Shown here piece after piece: positions 56,860-64,000 of a stretch of 64,000 bases of DNA. Both the position numbers and the translations under genes were made by a program. The DNA comes from Thioalbus denitrificans (GTDB taxonomy: Bacteria; Pseudomonadota; Gammaproteobacteria; DSM-26407): contig NZ_QPJY01000008.1 in the NCBI RefSeq assembly GCF_003337735.1, positions 1 to 64,000 of the forward strand. The letters are read 5' to 3'. Every line of letters starts with the position of its first letter. Within the stretch, counting starts at the first letter, position 1. The notes under the pieces were generated by a model that ran no database searches, had not been told where the DNA came from, and worked only from the letters and a program-made list of their open reading frames with translations.

Positions 56860-58575
56860 CTACCTCCACGGATTGCCGCTGGTGAGCCGGTGGACCGCCC
56901 GGTAGGTCTCCACCAGGTCGGTCCACAACGACCATTCCCGGTCGCCCCAGGCCTGGTACATGGCCGGTCCGATGTCGGGCCCGTCGAGCGGGGGCACGTC
57001 GGTGGCCAGCTGCTCGTCGAATCGGCCCCAGTACCACTGGCTCCACAGCGAGGGTCCCGAATCACCCCCCGCCGCCTGGATCGCCTCGCCGATGGGGCGC
57101 TCGCACCATTCCTCCGGCATGTGGGAGATCGCCCCGCCATGGGCGGCGAACTGCTCCGCCAGGGCGGCCAGGTGCCACCAGACCACCGCGGCGGTCCGCA
57201 CCGCCTCGGGTGCCATGGGCTCCAGGACCTCTTGGGGAACCGGGCTCACCAGGTAGCCCAGGCCCGCGGGAATCGGGATCACCACATCCCCCATGCGGGT
57301 CAGGTGCGCCAGGCGGGTGGCGAGGGTCCAGCAGCGCGCCCGCAGGGATTTGAGGTCGGTGGGCAGATCCGGCGTGGACCGTCCCAGCGGGGTCTCGCTC
57401 TCCCGGGTCTGCGCCGCCCCGGCCGACTCGGCGGGCGGCACCACGGCGAGCCGCGGCGTCCGCTGGGCCGGCTCCCGCTCGGGGGCGTGCCCGCCCGCCG
57501 GCGCTGGATTCGGCGCCTCCGGTTCTGCGCGCGGGGAAGCGGTCGTCACCGGAGTCGACGCCGGTGCCGATGCCGGGGCAGCGCTCCCGGGGTCCTGGGC
57601 AAGGCTCCCCTGTTCAGGCTCCTCCGCACCCGCGGGCTCCGCCCCTTCCTCATCGGCCTGGCCATTGCCCGGCTGCTCCTCAAGCAGCTGCGCCACGGTG
57701 CGGCCGCTCAGCGCCGCGCCGAGCACCAGGCTCGCGCGCTGCACGTCGCAGTCCGCCGAGACGGAGAGCTCCGTCTCCAGGTCACGCCTAACCGGGTCCA
57801 GGTCGAGGGTCTCGCCGTCGTGGCGGGAGAGGACATCGATGAAAAGGGATTGCGCGGATTCGGCCTCGCCCAGTCCGAGAACGGCCCAGGCGGCGCAGAA
57901 GGCCCTGTCGAGGTTCCGGATCCGCTCGATCTGCGGCCGCCCCATGCCGGTCCGCAGGGCGGTGGGAATGGCCGGGTGCAGCGTGTCCACCGCATAGTCG
58001 AACCACATGAGGATGGTGCGGCCGACGCTGTAGCCGTACCGCTTCAGCCGCTCGGCGAGCTGGCGCGGTGTGAGGCGCTCACCCCCGCCCTCTTCTTCCA
58101 GCAGCTGACGCAGCTCACGGATCGCCAGGGCCCTGTCGATGAAGGTGAGATCCCCGCGGAGATCGTTCTCCTTCAGGTGCGCCACCAGGGTCTCCGTGTC
58201 GCCCGCCCAGGGCTGGAACAGGCAGTGGACCCGGAGGAAACGCTCATCCCCCGTCTCCTGCCACAGCTCCTGGACCGCCTTCAGGCGGGTGTTACCGCCC
58301 TCGGCCACCATGTAGTGCTCGGCGTCCGGCCGCCGGGTGATGTTCAGTGTCTGGGTCATGCCCGAGGCGCGGATGGAGTCCTTGATTGCCTCGAACATGC
58401 TGTTCGGGACCCGCCGCGGGTTTCGGTCATAGGTCCGGATCCGGTCCACCTCCAGGATCATCGGGGTGGGATTGATGGGGTCGGTGGACGGCATGACCTC
58501 TCCCTGGTCACGGCGGAAATGGGGCTGCTGCAACAGGTCGATGAGCTCCGCATCGCTCGGTCGTTGTTTCTTCAT
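56860..58575 (-). CDS. ICE-type ParB-family protein
   Basis: The 571-residue product has a ParB-like nuclease/partition domain (ILEVDRIRTYDRNPRRVPNSMFEAIKDSIRASGMTQTLNITRRPDAEHYMVAEGGNTRLKAVQELWQ) and a central region with VGRTILMWFDYAV. A long alanine/proline-rich linker (about residues 300-400) leads to a C-terminal domain. This is the large ParB relative adjacent to ParA in PFGI-1-like ICEs. It starts 2 bases from the ParA stop. Confidence 0.88.
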   Translation of the reverse strand: MKKQRPSDAELIDLLQQPHFRRDQGEVMPSTDPINPTPMILEVDRIRTYDRNPRRVPNSMFEAIKDSIRASGMTQTLNITRRPDAEHYMVAEGGNTRLKAVQELWQETGDERFLRVHCLFQPWAGDTETLVAHLKENDLRGDLTFIDRALAIRELRQLLEEEGGGERLTPRQLAERLKRYGYSVGRTILMWFDYAVDTLHPAIPTALRTGMGRPQIERIRNLDRAFCAAWAVLGLGEAESAQSLFIDVLSRHDGETLDLDPVRRDLETELSVSADCDVQRASLVLGAALSGRTVAQLLEEQPGNGQADEEGAEPAGAEEPEQGSLAQDPGSAAPASAPASTPVTTASPRAEPEAPNPAPAGGHAPEREPAQRTPRLAVVPPAESAGAAQTRESETPLGRSTPDLPTDLKSLRARCWTLATRLAHLTRMGDVVIPIPAGLGYLVSPVPQEVLEPMAPEAVRTAAVVWWHLAALAEQFAAHGGAISHMPEEWCERPIGEAIQAAGGDSGPSLWSQWYWGRFDEQLATDVPPLDGPDIGPAMYQAWGDREWSLWTDLVETYRAVHRLTSGNPWR

Positions 58576-58576
58576 G

Positions 58577-59410
58577 TCAGGCCTCCTGCCTCGAGCGCTC
58601 GGTCACGGCATCCAGAGTGATGTCGAGATGGGGAAACAGCTCCTGGACCAGGATCACCATCGTCTCCAGCGCGCAGGCCGTGGCGCCGCGGCGCTGAGGC
58701 TCCCAGCGATGGACCGGCACCCGGGCCGTGGCGGCCTCCCGGTAGGCGACGGTGGTGGGAACGACGGTGTCCAGAATGGAGATGCCGCCGCGCGACTCGG
58801 CGAAGGTGGCCTTGCGCAGGCCATCCGCGACCCGGCGCGCGTCGATGGTCCGATCCATGCGGTAGACCAAACCATAGAGGTGCCCGACCGGAGCCCCGAG
58901 GTACTGCATGGGTCGCAGGCGCTCGAGCATGCCGAGGGTGCCTCGGGCAAACTCGCGGGCGGAGAGGATCTCCGGCGGGATGGGCGAGAGCAGGATGTCA
59001 GCCGCCAGCACGCCCGCGTCCTGGAGCGGACCCACCGCGCCCTGGGTGTCGATCAGGACAATGTCGTAGTCCTGCAGCTGCCGGAGCGCATGCCGCATCC
59101 GGACCCGGCCATCGGGCGTGTGGAGAATCCAGTTCTCCAGGCTGCCGTCGGGGTCATCCGACAGGACGATGTCCAGGTTCTGGATGCTGGTGCGGCTTAT
59201 GGCGCCCGAGGCCGATCCGCAGGTCACGAGACGGTGCAGGCCCGCCTCGGCGCGGAACTCCAGTGGGTAATAAGAGCTCAGGGTTGGTTGGATATCCGCA
59301 TCCACTATGAGGACGCGGATGCCGGAGTCGGCTAGGATACCGCCCAGATTGGCGGTTATGGTCGTCTTGCCTACACCACCCTTTGTGGAACAGATAGTTA
59401 CTGCGATCAT
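58577..59410 (-). CDS. parA: ParA/Soj-family ATPase
   Basis: The 277-residue protein has the deviant Walker A KGGVGKTTITANLGG at residues 10-24, DADIQPTLSSYY and Walker B YDIVLIDTQGAVG. ParA relatives at this end of the ICE (soj) help keep the excised circle. ATG 59410 is preceded by GGAGGGTGTG. It reads away from the att site 62 bases away. Confidence 0.92.
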   Translation of the reverse strand: MIAVTICSTKGGVGKTTITANLGGILADSGIRVLIVDADIQPTLSSYYPLEFRAEAGLHRLVTCGSASGAISRTSIQNLDIVLSDDPDGSLENWILHTPDGRVRMRHALRQLQDYDIVLIDTQGAVGPLQDAGVLAADILLSPIPPEILSAREFARGTLGMLERLRPMQYLGAPVGHLYGLVYRMDRTIDARRVADGLRKATFAESRGGISILDTVVPTTVAYREAATARVPVHRWEPQRRGATACALETMVILVQELFPHLDITLDAVTERSRQEA

Positions 59411-59472
59411 CACACCCTCCTCTTGTTGGAGGGTGTCTACTCTCGGTTACCTTGGATTTGGGCCCTGGAATT

Positions 59473-59520
59473 GGACTGTTAATCCGTGTGTCGTTGGTTC
59501 GAGTCCAACCGGGGGAGCCA
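59473..59520 (+). repeat. att site: 3' half of a tRNA-Asn(GTT) gene
   Basis: GGACTGTTAATCCGTGTGTC starts with the anticodon arm (loop CTGTTAA, anticodon GTT). The T arm (GTTGGTTCGAGTCCAAC) and acceptor end CGGGGGAGCCA follow, matching the 3' half of tRNA-Asn. The 5' half is absent: the upstream sequence (TTGGGCCCTGGAATT) does not pair with the acceptor. This is what remains at one junction when an ICE inserts at a tRNA 3' end; the intact tRNA should lie at the other junction. Confidence 0.85.
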
Positions 59521-59525
59521 GACAG

Positions 59526-59564
59526 AAAAGGGGTTGACGAGAAATCGCCAATCCCTTTTTTCTT
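59526..59564 (+). terminator. Rho-independent terminator of the original tRNA gene
   Basis: Arms AAAAGGGGTTG (59526-59536) and CAATCCCTTTT (59549-59559) pair (one G-T) and are followed by a T run. Confidence 0.75.
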
Positions 59565-60065
59565 TGCCGCCCGCGTGGCGGCACCCGCCCCGCCTGGTCC
59601 TCGCCTCCCCCCGCCGAGCCACCCCCTTCGCGCGCCATTGCGCCCCGCGCACGACCTGCCGGATCCGAAGCCCGCCCGCGGCGGTGCTGGCCATGAGAGA
59701 CGGTGACGCACCCGCGGCGATTTCACGGGGACGCATTGCCCCACACGCCGGGCGACTGTCGGCACGGTTTCGTGACGGCATCGCCTCTTACCATCACTGA
59801 CTATGTCGGCGATTTTCAACCTTTCCTTGCCTCCCGTTCCCGTACCGGGCGCAAATCCGGCATGCCGCGACCCCGCGACTGATTGAAATCCCGCAGCGGA
59901 ATTCCTCGCTGCGCTCTTTTCCGGTGCCCGATGGTTATCGGCACCGCGCCGGTTTTACAAACCCCGTCCCGAGTTGTTAAGTTCGGAATCGAGGTGTTCG
60001 GAAGGACTCCGCACTCATGCATCTCCCGTCCTCTCCAGGCCAACGGCTCGATTCCAGGGAATTTC
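59565..60065. other. Intergenic region between att and the GABA cluster
   Basis: No gene, RNA or repeat is supported in this 500-base stretch. A minus-strand frame ending LDSNQRHTD crosses the tRNA fragment and is an artefact. The region must contain the promoter for the plus-strand cluster, but I cannot fix its position. Confidence 0.5.
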
Positions 60066-61526
60066 ATGCATATCAACCAGCTCCAGAACCCCGCGCTCTT
60101 CCGCCAGCAGTGCTACATCGACGGCCGGTGGCGCGATGCCGACAACCGGGCCACCATCGAGGTGGTGAATCCGGCCGACCGGGCCGTACTCGGTTCCGTG
60201 CCCGACATGGGTGCCGCCGAGACGGATGCCGCCATCGCCGCGGCGAATTCGGCTTTCAGGAGCTGGAGAAACAGGACGGCCGCCGAGCGCGGCGCGATCC
60301 TGCATCGCTGGCATGAACTGATGCTGGAGAACCAGGACGACCTCGGCGCACTGATGACCCTGGAGCAGGGCAAGCCGCTCCCCGAGGCGAAGGGTGAGAT
60401 CGCCTATGCCGCGGCCTTCCTGCAGTGGTTTTCCGAGGAGGCCAAGCGGGCCTACGGCGACACCATCCCGGCGGCCAGGCCCGGGCAGCACATTGTCGTC
60501 ATCAAGCAGCCGGTGGGCGTGTCCGCGGCCATCACCCCCTGGAATTTCCCGGCCGCGATGATCACCCGCAAGGCCGGCGCGGCCCTGGCTGCGGGCTGCA
60601 CCATGGTGGTGAAACCCGCCTCGGAGACCCCCTTCTCGGCCCTGGCGCTGGCAGAGCTGGGCGAGCGGGCCGGGCTTCCGGCCGGCGTGTTCAACGTCGT
60701 CACCGGCAACGCCCGGGAAATCGGCCAGGCCCTCAACAGCAGTTCCACGGTGCGCAAGATCAGTTTCACCGGTTCCACCGAGGTGGGCCGGATACTGATG
60801 CGTCAGAGCGCCGAGCACATCCAGAAGATCTCCCTCGAGCTCGGCGGCAATGCCCCCTTCATCGTCTTCGACGACGCCGACGTGGACCGGGCGGTGGAAG
60901 GCGCGATTGCCTCGAAATTCCGCAATACCGGCCAGACCTGCGTCTGCGTCAACCGGTTCATCGTCCAGGACGGCATCCACGATCGGTTCGTGGAGAAGCT
61001 GAAGGCGGAAATGGCGAAGCTGAAGGTCGGCGACGGGTTCGAGGAGGGAGTCAACCAGTCGGCCCTGATCAACGACGCCGCGGTCGGCAAGGTGCGGGAA
61101 CACCTGGACAACGCCCTGGAGGGCGGGGCCACCGTCCTCGCCGGCGGCGTGCCCCACCCGCTCGGCCGCCAGTTCGTGACGCCCACGCTGGTGACCGGGG
61201 TGAAACCCGACATGAAGGTCTGCCGGGAGGAAACCTTCGGGCCCCTGGCGGCGATTATCCGGTTCGAGACCGAGGCGGAGGCGATCGAGATCGCCAACGA
61301 CACGCCCTTCGGCCTGTCCGCCTATTTCTACAGCCGGGATATCCATCGCATCTGGCGCGTGGCGGAAGCGCTCGAGACGGGCATGGTCGGCATCAACGAG
61401 GGCATGATCTCCAACCCGGCCGCCCCCTTCGGCGGCGTCAAGGAGTCCGGCCTCGGCCGCGAGGGGTCCAAGTACGGCATGGACGAATACATGGAAGTGA
61501 AATACCTCTGCATGGGAAGCGAGTGA
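60066..61526 (+). CDS. gabD: NAD(P)-dependent succinate-semialdehyde dehydrogenase
   Basis: The 486-residue protein is an aldehyde dehydrogenase: ITPWNFPAAMITRK (cofactor region), FTGSTEVGR, the general base in LELGGNAPFIVF and the catalytic cysteine in NTGQTCVCVNRF. The sequence is closest in pattern to GabD/succinate-semialdehyde dehydrogenase (FRNTGQTCVCVNR). It oxidises succinate semialdehyde to succinate, and the class III aminotransferase downstream supports GABA catabolism. It is host chromosome, just outside the ICE. Confidence 0.88.
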   Translation: MHINQLQNPALFRQQCYIDGRWRDADNRATIEVVNPADRAVLGSVPDMGAAETDAAIAAANSAFRSWRNRTAAERGAILHRWHELMLENQDDLGALMTLEQGKPLPEAKGEIAYAAAFLQWFSEEAKRAYGDTIPAARPGQHIVVIKQPVGVSAAITPWNFPAAMITRKAGAALAAGCTMVVKPASETPFSALALAELGERAGLPAGVFNVVTGNAREIGQALNSSSTVRKISFTGSTEVGRILMRQSAEHIQKISLELGGNAPFIVFDDADVDRAVEGAIASKFRNTGQTCVCVNRFIVQDGIHDRFVEKLKAEMAKLKVGDGFEEGVNQSALINDAAVGKVREHLDNALEGGATVLAGGVPHPLGRQFVTPTLVTGVKPDMKVCREETFGPLAAIIRFETEAEAIEIANDTPFGLSAYFYSRDIHRIWRVAEALETGMVGINEGMISNPAAPFGGVKESGLGREGSKYGMDEYMEVKYLCMGSE

Positions 61527-61540
61527 GGGACCGGATAACC

Positions 61541-62701
61541 ATGCCTGGAAAAACCTGGAAAATCGCCGTCCTCCCCGGCGACGGCATCGGCGTGGAGGTC
61601 ATCGATGCCACCCTGCCGCTGCTGGATGCCGTGGCGGAGCAGTCCGGCCTCCATCTCGTCCACGAGACCTTCCCGTGGCCAAGCTGCGCCTGGCACCGGG
61701 AGACCGGGCAGATGATGCCGGACGATGCGCTCGACCGGCTGCGTGGCTACGACGCGATGCTGCTGGGCGCGCTGGGGGATCCCGGCCCCCTGAGCGACCG
61801 CAGCCGCCATGTGTTGCCGGACGGGATCTCGCTCGCGCCGCTGCTGACCTTGCGCAAGGAGTTCGACCTCTGGGCCTGCGAACGCCCGGCGCGCTTCTAT
61901 CCCGGCGCCCGCCGGTACCTGGCGGATCCACGCTCCCGGGATATGGACATGCTCGTCATCCGCGAAAACAGCGAAGGCGAATACGTCAACCAGGGCGGAC
62001 GCCTGCACCGCGGAACCGCCCATGAAACCGCGACCCAGGTGGAGGTGTTCACCCGGGTTGCGACGGAGCGCCTGGTCCGGCACGCCTTCGAGTCGGCCGC
62101 CCGCCGCCTGGAGGAACGCCGCCGGGGACATCTCCCGGCCCGGTCGTTCAGCGATGATCGCGGCGGCGAGTCCGGGGCGCAGGTCTGCCTCGTCACCAAG
62201 CGCAATGCCCTGCCCCACTGGGGCGAGCTGTACACGGAAGTCTTCAATGAGATCGGACGCGACTATCCCGACATCGGCATGCATCACGAACTGGTGGATG
62301 CGGCCTGCATGAAATTCGTCCAGTCGCCCTGGCAGTTCGATGTCGTCGTTGCCAGCAACCTGCAGGGGGACATCCTCACCGACCTGGCGGCCGTGCTCTC
62401 CGGCGGCATGGGCGTGGCGCCCTCCTGCAACATCAAGCCCGACGACCGCGGCGTGCCGCCGTTGTTCGAACCGACCCACGGCAGCGCCCCGGACATCGCC
62501 GGCCAGGGCCGGGCCGATCCCCGCGCCATGTTCCTGACCGCGGCCATGATGCTGGAGTGGATGGGCGTTGAGGACGAAGCGGCGCAGGCCGCCGGCCTCG
62601 GCATCCGCCGGGCCGTGGAGAAGGATCTGTCAGAGCAGCACGAGGACCGCGGCACCGCGGAGATCACCGCCGCCGTGTTGGCCCGGCTTCAGCCTGAATA
62701 G
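61541..62701 (+). CDS. Isocitrate/isopropylmalate dehydrogenase-family protein (tartrate dehydrogenase-like)
   Basis: The 386-residue product has KIAVLPGDGIGVEVI, LLTLRKEFDLWACERPARFYPG, VIRENSEGEYVNQGGRLHRG, NLQGDILTDLAAVLSGG and LFEPTHGSAPDIAG, the signature of the beta-decarboxylating dehydrogenase family. The RxFDLW...RPARFYPG and GEYVNQGG pattern resembles tartrate/D-malate dehydrogenases more than LeuB. It starts 15 bases after gabD and is probably co-transcribed. The substrate is not certain. Confidence 0.8.
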   Translation: MPGKTWKIAVLPGDGIGVEVIDATLPLLDAVAEQSGLHLVHETFPWPSCAWHRETGQMMPDDALDRLRGYDAMLLGALGDPGPLSDRSRHVLPDGISLAPLLTLRKEFDLWACERPARFYPGARRYLADPRSRDMDMLVIRENSEGEYVNQGGRLHRGTAHETATQVEVFTRVATERLVRHAFESAARRLEERRRGHLPARSFSDDRGGESGAQVCLVTKRNALPHWGELYTEVFNEIGRDYPDIGMHHELVDAACMKFVQSPWQFDVVVASNLQGDILTDLAAVLSGGMGVAPSCNIKPDDRGVPPLFEPTHGSAPDIAGQGRADPRAMFLTAAMMLEWMGVEDEAAQAAGLGIRRAVEKDLSEQHEDRGTAEITAAVLARLQPE

Positions 62702-62839
62702 TCCGGCTGTCACCGCCTGCCCCCCTGGTGCACGGCGGCAGGCCCGAGGGACCCGCATGCCGGAATGCGGCCACGGGCCGGCATCCGGTTCCCTGGCCGG
62801 CTCGACGTAACAGACACCCCAGACAACAGGATTTGCCCT

Positions 62840-64000
62840 ATGAGTCATCTTTCACCCTTGTTGAAGCAGTCCAGCGGCATTCTCGCGGCACGCGGCGAGG
62901 GCGCCTGGCTGTATGATGCCGATGGTTCGAAATACCTGGACTTCACCGCCGGCATTGGCGTCACCAGCACCGGTCATTGCCACCCGAAGGTTGTCGCGGC
63001 GGCCCAGAAGCAGGTCGCAACCCTGATCCATGCCCAGTACACGACAGTGAGGCATCCGGGCATGCTGGCGTTGACCGATCGCCTCTACGAGCACCTGCCC
63101 GCTCCGCTCGACTCCATCGCATTCTCCAATTCCGGTTCCGAGGCGGTCGAAATGGCGGTGCGCCTCGCCCGGCACGCCACCGGGCGCAGCAACATCATCG
63201 CCTTCACCGGCGGCTTCCACGGCCGGACGATGGCGGCGGCCTCGCTGACCACCTCCATCAACAAGGTGCGGACCGGCTTTCACCCGATGATGGCGGGGGT
63301 GGTGCACTCCCCGTTTCCCCATGCCTACCGTTACGGCTGGGACGAGGAGGAGGCCACCCGCTTCTGCCTGAAGGAGCTGGACCACATCTTCCTGACCCAG
63401 TCCGCGCCGGAAGACACCGCCGCGATGATCATCGAGCCGGTGCAGGGCGAGTACGGCTACTACCCGGCCAACACAGCCTTCATGCAGGGCCTGCGCGAGC
63501 GCTGCGACCGGCACGGCATCCTGCTCATCACCGACGAGATCCAGGCCGGCTTCGGGCGCACGGGCCGGTTCTGGAGCCATGCCCACTTCGGCGTCACGCC
63601 GGACATCCTGATCACCGCCAAAGGACTGGCCAGCGGCTTCCCCCTCTCCGCCATCGCCGCGTCGACCGCGCTCATGTCCAAGGGCCTCCCGGGCTCCCAG
63701 GGCGGAACCTACGGCGCCAACGCCGTCGCCTGTGCCGCGGCGCTGGCCACCATCGACGTGATCGAAGGGGAGAATCTGGTCGAAAACGCGAAATCGACAG
63801 GCGCCCACCTGCGCCGGCGGCTGGAGGAGCTGAAGAGCGGGTTTGCGTTCATCGATGCGGTGCGCGGCATGGGCCTGATGCACGGCATGGAGATCGTGGA
63901 CGCGGAGGGACAGCCGGACGGCGAGCTGGCCGGCAATCTGCTGAAGGCCGCCGAGCGGCACGGCCTGCTGTTGCTGCGCTGCGGCACCCACGGCCAGATC
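62840..64000 (+). CDS. gabT: Class III aminotransferase, GabT-like (3' end beyond window)
   Basis: The first 387 codons are visible, with YLDFTAGIGVTSTGHCHPKVV, NSGSEAVEMAVRLAR, GGFHGRTMAA, ITDEIQAGFGRTGRFW and the PLP lysine in ITAKGLASGFPLSA. This fits 4-aminobutyrate aminotransferase (about 420-430 residues). It would pass GABA nitrogen to 2-oxoglutarate and give succinate semialdehyde for the dehydrogenase upstream. The stop lies outside the window. Confidence 0.85.
   Translation, partial: MSHLSPLLKQSSGILAARGEGAWLYDADGSKYLDFTAGIGVTSTGHCHPKVVAAAQKQVATLIHAQYTTVRHPGMLALTDRLYEHLPAPLDSIAFSNSGSEAVEMAVRLARHATGRSNIIAFTGGFHGRTMAAASLTTSINKVRTGFHPMMAGVVHSPFPHAYRYGWDEEEATRFCLKELDHIFLTQSAPEDTAAMIIEPVQGEYGYYPANTAFMQGLRERCDRHGILLITDEIQAGFGRTGRFWSHAHFGVTPDILITAKGLASGFPLSAIAASTALMSKGLPGSQGGTYGANAVACAAALATIDVIEGENLVENAKSTGAHLRRRLEELKSGFAFIDAVRGMGLMHGMEIVDAEGQPDGELAGNLLKAAERHGLLLLRCGTHGQI

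Noticed and set aside
56890-58620. 576-residue plus-strand frame opposite the ICE ParB gene
   Set aside because: Antisense shadow of a GC-rich gene; no conserved motif and no ribosome site.
59479-59781. Minus-strand frame ending LDSNQRHTD
   Set aside because: This is the known artefact produced by reading through a tRNA gene; it spans the tRNA-Asn fragment and its terminator.

Overview
The window is GC-rich gammaproteobacterial DNA. Almost all of it (at least from about position 281 to 59520) reads as one integrative and conjugative element (ICE). It ends at 59473-59520 in a copy of the 3' half of a tRNA-Asn(GTT) gene. Beyond that lies what looks like host chromosome: a GABA/succinate-semialdehyde catabolic cluster on the plus strand (aldehyde dehydrogenase, isopropylmalate/tartrate-type dehydrogenase, class III aminotransferase cut by the window edge). 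The genus cannot be named from this sequence alone. The other end of the ICE, expected to carry the integrase, relaxase and coupling protein, is not in the window.

Layout. (1) 1-5181: an IS30-family transposase tail, a CsrA-family regulator, small or decayed genes, a VOC-fold protein, and an operon of two radical SAM/SPASM enzymes, a PqqD-like peptide-binding protein and an NTF2-fold protein. The operon resembles a peptide/protein maturation (RiPP-like) system that I do not recognise. (2) 5639-10165: a complete type III CBASS anti-phage operon (CD-NTase, HORMA Cap7, TRIP13-like Cap6, NucC) with divergent CapH/CapP regulators. (3) 10226-13474: small cargo, a decayed duplicate of the 3' end of traG, and an XRE-ImmA/PIN pair. 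(4) 13501-32912: a minus-strand F-type type IV secretion operon (OmpA-like, lytic transglycosylase, TraA, L, E, K, B, DsbC, V, C, TrbI, signal peptidase, W, U, TrbC, N, F, H, G). (5) 33153-47500: a cytochrome c'-like gene, a RES/Xre toxin-antitoxin pair, an SNF2-type helicase and about fifteen small ICE maintenance genes, including DUF6094-type methyltransferase, RadC-like, DUF932, DUF3275 and DUF3577. Nearly every gap here holds a structured repeat. (6) 47506-59410: the ICE replication/partition block (ParB, topoisomerase III, HU-like, SSB, DUF3158, PFL_4669, BRO, STY4528, adenine methylase, DUF2857, ICE ParB, ParA).

How it fits together. The replication/partition block resembles the PFGI-1/SPI-7 class of ICEs, while the mating apparatus is F-type, so the element is mosaic. 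Three layers of non-coding structure stand out. First, a hairpin leader precedes a dozen genes between 38 and 47.3 kb. Second, a larger repeat of about 80-160 nt is present in six copies, with a predicted pseudoknot and compensatory base changes visible by eye. Third, seven AT-rich palindromic repeats lie inside the STY4528 coding region beside an AT-rich tract, looking like an origin of replication. Four further palindromes (GTGGCCACA...TGTGGCCAC) mark the intergenic regions around PFL_4669, BRO and STY4528.
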